Assembly (NCBI GenBank): GCA_001275005.1 | Contig: JWZX01002263.1 | Span: 1 to 30,491, forward strand | Reading direction: 5' to 3' | DNA: 30,491 nucleotides | Origin: Chrysochromulina tobinii | Lineage: Eukaryota > Haptophyta > Prymnesiales > Chrysochromulinaceae | Part shown: positions 29,518 to 30,491 of the stretch, piece by piece | How the letters are laid out: the number at the start of each line of letters is the position of its first letter | Position numbering within the stretch: position 1 is the stretch's first letter | Notes under the pieces: model-generated | The model's database searches: none | What the model was told of the DNA's origin: nothing | Seen by the model: the letters and a program-made list of their open reading frames with translations, nothing else | Position numbers and translations under genes: made by a program

Positions 29518-30491
29518 TCAGCCGCTGTGGCCGTACAGATGGCCCAGGCGCACGAGCGTGTGCTTGTCGGCGCGCGCCGTGTCGCGCAGCCGCGTGAGCG
29601 TCGCGTACTGCTCCTCGGTGGTGCCGTCCGCGTACCTGATGAGGGAGGCAATTAGGGGTGCTCAGAGGTCATCCAGAAGCCCTTCGGGGCCATCAGAGGT
29701 CATCAAGAGGCAATCATGGCGCATCAGTGTACCTGATGAGGGAGGCAATTAAGGGTCATCAGAGGTCATCAAGAGGCAGTCATGGCGCATGAGCGCCGTC
29801 CGCGTACGTGGCGAACGTATTGGCCGACAGGTCGAGGAGCCCGAGGTGCACATTCGGGTCGGTCGCGAGCGCCGTGAGCATCTCGATGGCGGCGAGGATC
29901 TGATGCGGGAGGCAATTAGGGTCATCGCAGGTCATCGCAGGTCATCAAGAGGGAGAGGGGGGCACTCATGATTGTTCGAGGGGGGCGGCGAGGACCTCGA
30001 TGCCATTCCACGCGAGCGTGAGCTTCTTGAGTGAGCCCTTATTGCGACGAAGCGCCTTGATGGCCTGGAGACACGTGGCGTCTGTGAGCATGCACTCGTC
30101 CAGGTGCAACGTGCTGAGCGAAGCGTTCGTGCGAAGCGCCTTGGCGATCTGCTCGCCGCCCGCGTCGCCGATCGGGTTCCGCGAAAAGTCGAGGCTCTGC
30201 AGCCGGCACGAGGGCTGGCATAGCCACGTGCTGACGGCCTTGGCCGCGAGCTCACATAGCATGTTACCGCCCAGGCTCAGCTGGGCGAGCATCGGCGCAC
30301 GCCCAAGCCCCTTGAGCAGCTTAGAGACGAGCTCGGGTCGTTGGGTGAGCCGCCCTTCCTCCCACATCAGCGAGAGCTTCGTGTCGCTCAGGTCGAGCGC
30401 ACGCAGACGCAGAGGGCCGACGGCGACGGCGTCCACAGCGCCGTACCGGGCGTTCACAGCTGGAGCCTCCCCGACGACGCCGGCGCTGCTG
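29518..30491 (-). CDS. RI-like leucine-rich-repeat protein (5' partial, two introns)
   Basis: Minus-strand exons are 30491-29996 (open at the window edge), 29899-29808 and 29635-29518. Together they give 234 visible residues ending HLYGHSG and TGA. The pattern LDLSDTKLS, LAQLSLGGNML, LQSLDFSRNPIGDAGGEQIAKAL, LSTLHLDECMLTD, LKKLTLAWNGIE, LGLLDLSANTFATYA has the 28-29-residue spacing of ribonuclease-inhibitor-type LRRs, which bind protein partners. Splicing joins WNGIE to ILAAIEML and ANTFAT to YADGTTEEQ; both preserve frame. The GTG at 30457 is not a convincing start because the frame stays open upstream. The biological role is unknown. Confidence 0.82.
29636..29807 (-). repeat. Second intron of the LRR gene, internally duplicated
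   Basis: On the minus strand two units each run from GTAC through ATGCGCCATGA-TGCCTCTTGATG to AATTGCCTCCCTCATCAG and are followed by GTAC. The donor GTACGCGGACGGC equals the start of the next exon. Confidence 0.85.
29900..29995 (-). other. First intron of the LRR gene
   Basis: Read on the minus strand, the donor GTCCTCGCCGCC repeats the next exon start ATCCTCGCCGCC. The intron ends CCTAATTGCCTCCCGCATCAG-like, matching the ARM gene introns, with TGATGACCTGCGA units inside. Confidence 0.8.

Noticed and set aside
1-30491. Dinoflagellate origin, suggested by GC and GA donors and AG|G acceptors
   Set aside because: Not excluded, but strictly alternating gene strands and the high GC content fit a haptophyte or stramenopile alga better than the long one-strand gene blocks usual in dinoflagellates.

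Overview
This window is nuclear DNA of a GC-rich unicellular eukaryote, most likely a microalga. A haptophyte or pelagophyte fits best, but the exact group cannot be fixed from the sequence. The clues are long Ser-Pro-Pro-Pro tracts typical of algal surface proteins, spliceosomal introns in protein genes, IQ, ARM, CAP-Gly and RI-like LRR domains, and no bacterial operon features. I see no tRNA, rRNA, CRISPR array or transposon protein.

Layout: (1) 1-8977, plus strand: the 3' part of a very large gene for a Pro-rich, membrane-anchored protein with a long intracellular coiled-coil/IQ-motif region. Its last 7.7 kb is one open frame, but the Pro-rich start shows three frame changes. (2) 9418-10551, minus strand: an intronless gene for a secreted nucleoside hydrolase. 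(3) 11070-28618, plus strand: one giant gene that I could resolve into 40 exons and 39 introns. The spliced CDS is 10,701 nt (3,566 aa) and stays in frame throughout. It encodes dozens of armadillo repeats and ends in a CAP-Gly microtubule-binding domain. (4) 29518-30491, minus strand: the 3' end of an LRR protein gene with two introns of the same kind. The four genes alternate in strand (+,-,+,-).

The most striking content is the introns. They are mostly 65-370 bp and are filled with tandem words such as CTGATGAC, TGATTGCC and GATTGCATGCT. About half (20 of 41) end in CATCAG, often as the module CTGATTGCCTCCCTCATCAG, which can be read as branch point, pyrimidine tract and acceptor. Many are bordered by direct repeats of the exon junction itself: the first bases of the intron repeat the start of the next exon, or the last bases repeat the end of the previous exon. 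At least six introns also hold in their middle a decayed copy of the uninterrupted exon-exon junction. Up to six donors are GC or GA instead of GT, and in each case the odd dinucleotide equals the first two bases of the following exon. A simple reading is that these introns arose by local tandem duplication of coding segments containing AG|GN, with repeat filler between copies; the first copy supplies the donor and the last supplies the acceptor.

Functionally, the ARM/CAP-Gly protein points to a microtubule-linked scaffold, the first gene to a surface-to-cytoplasm calmodulin-binding protein, and the nucleoside hydrolase to extracellular or vacuolar nucleoside salvage. Nothing shows that the four genes act together.
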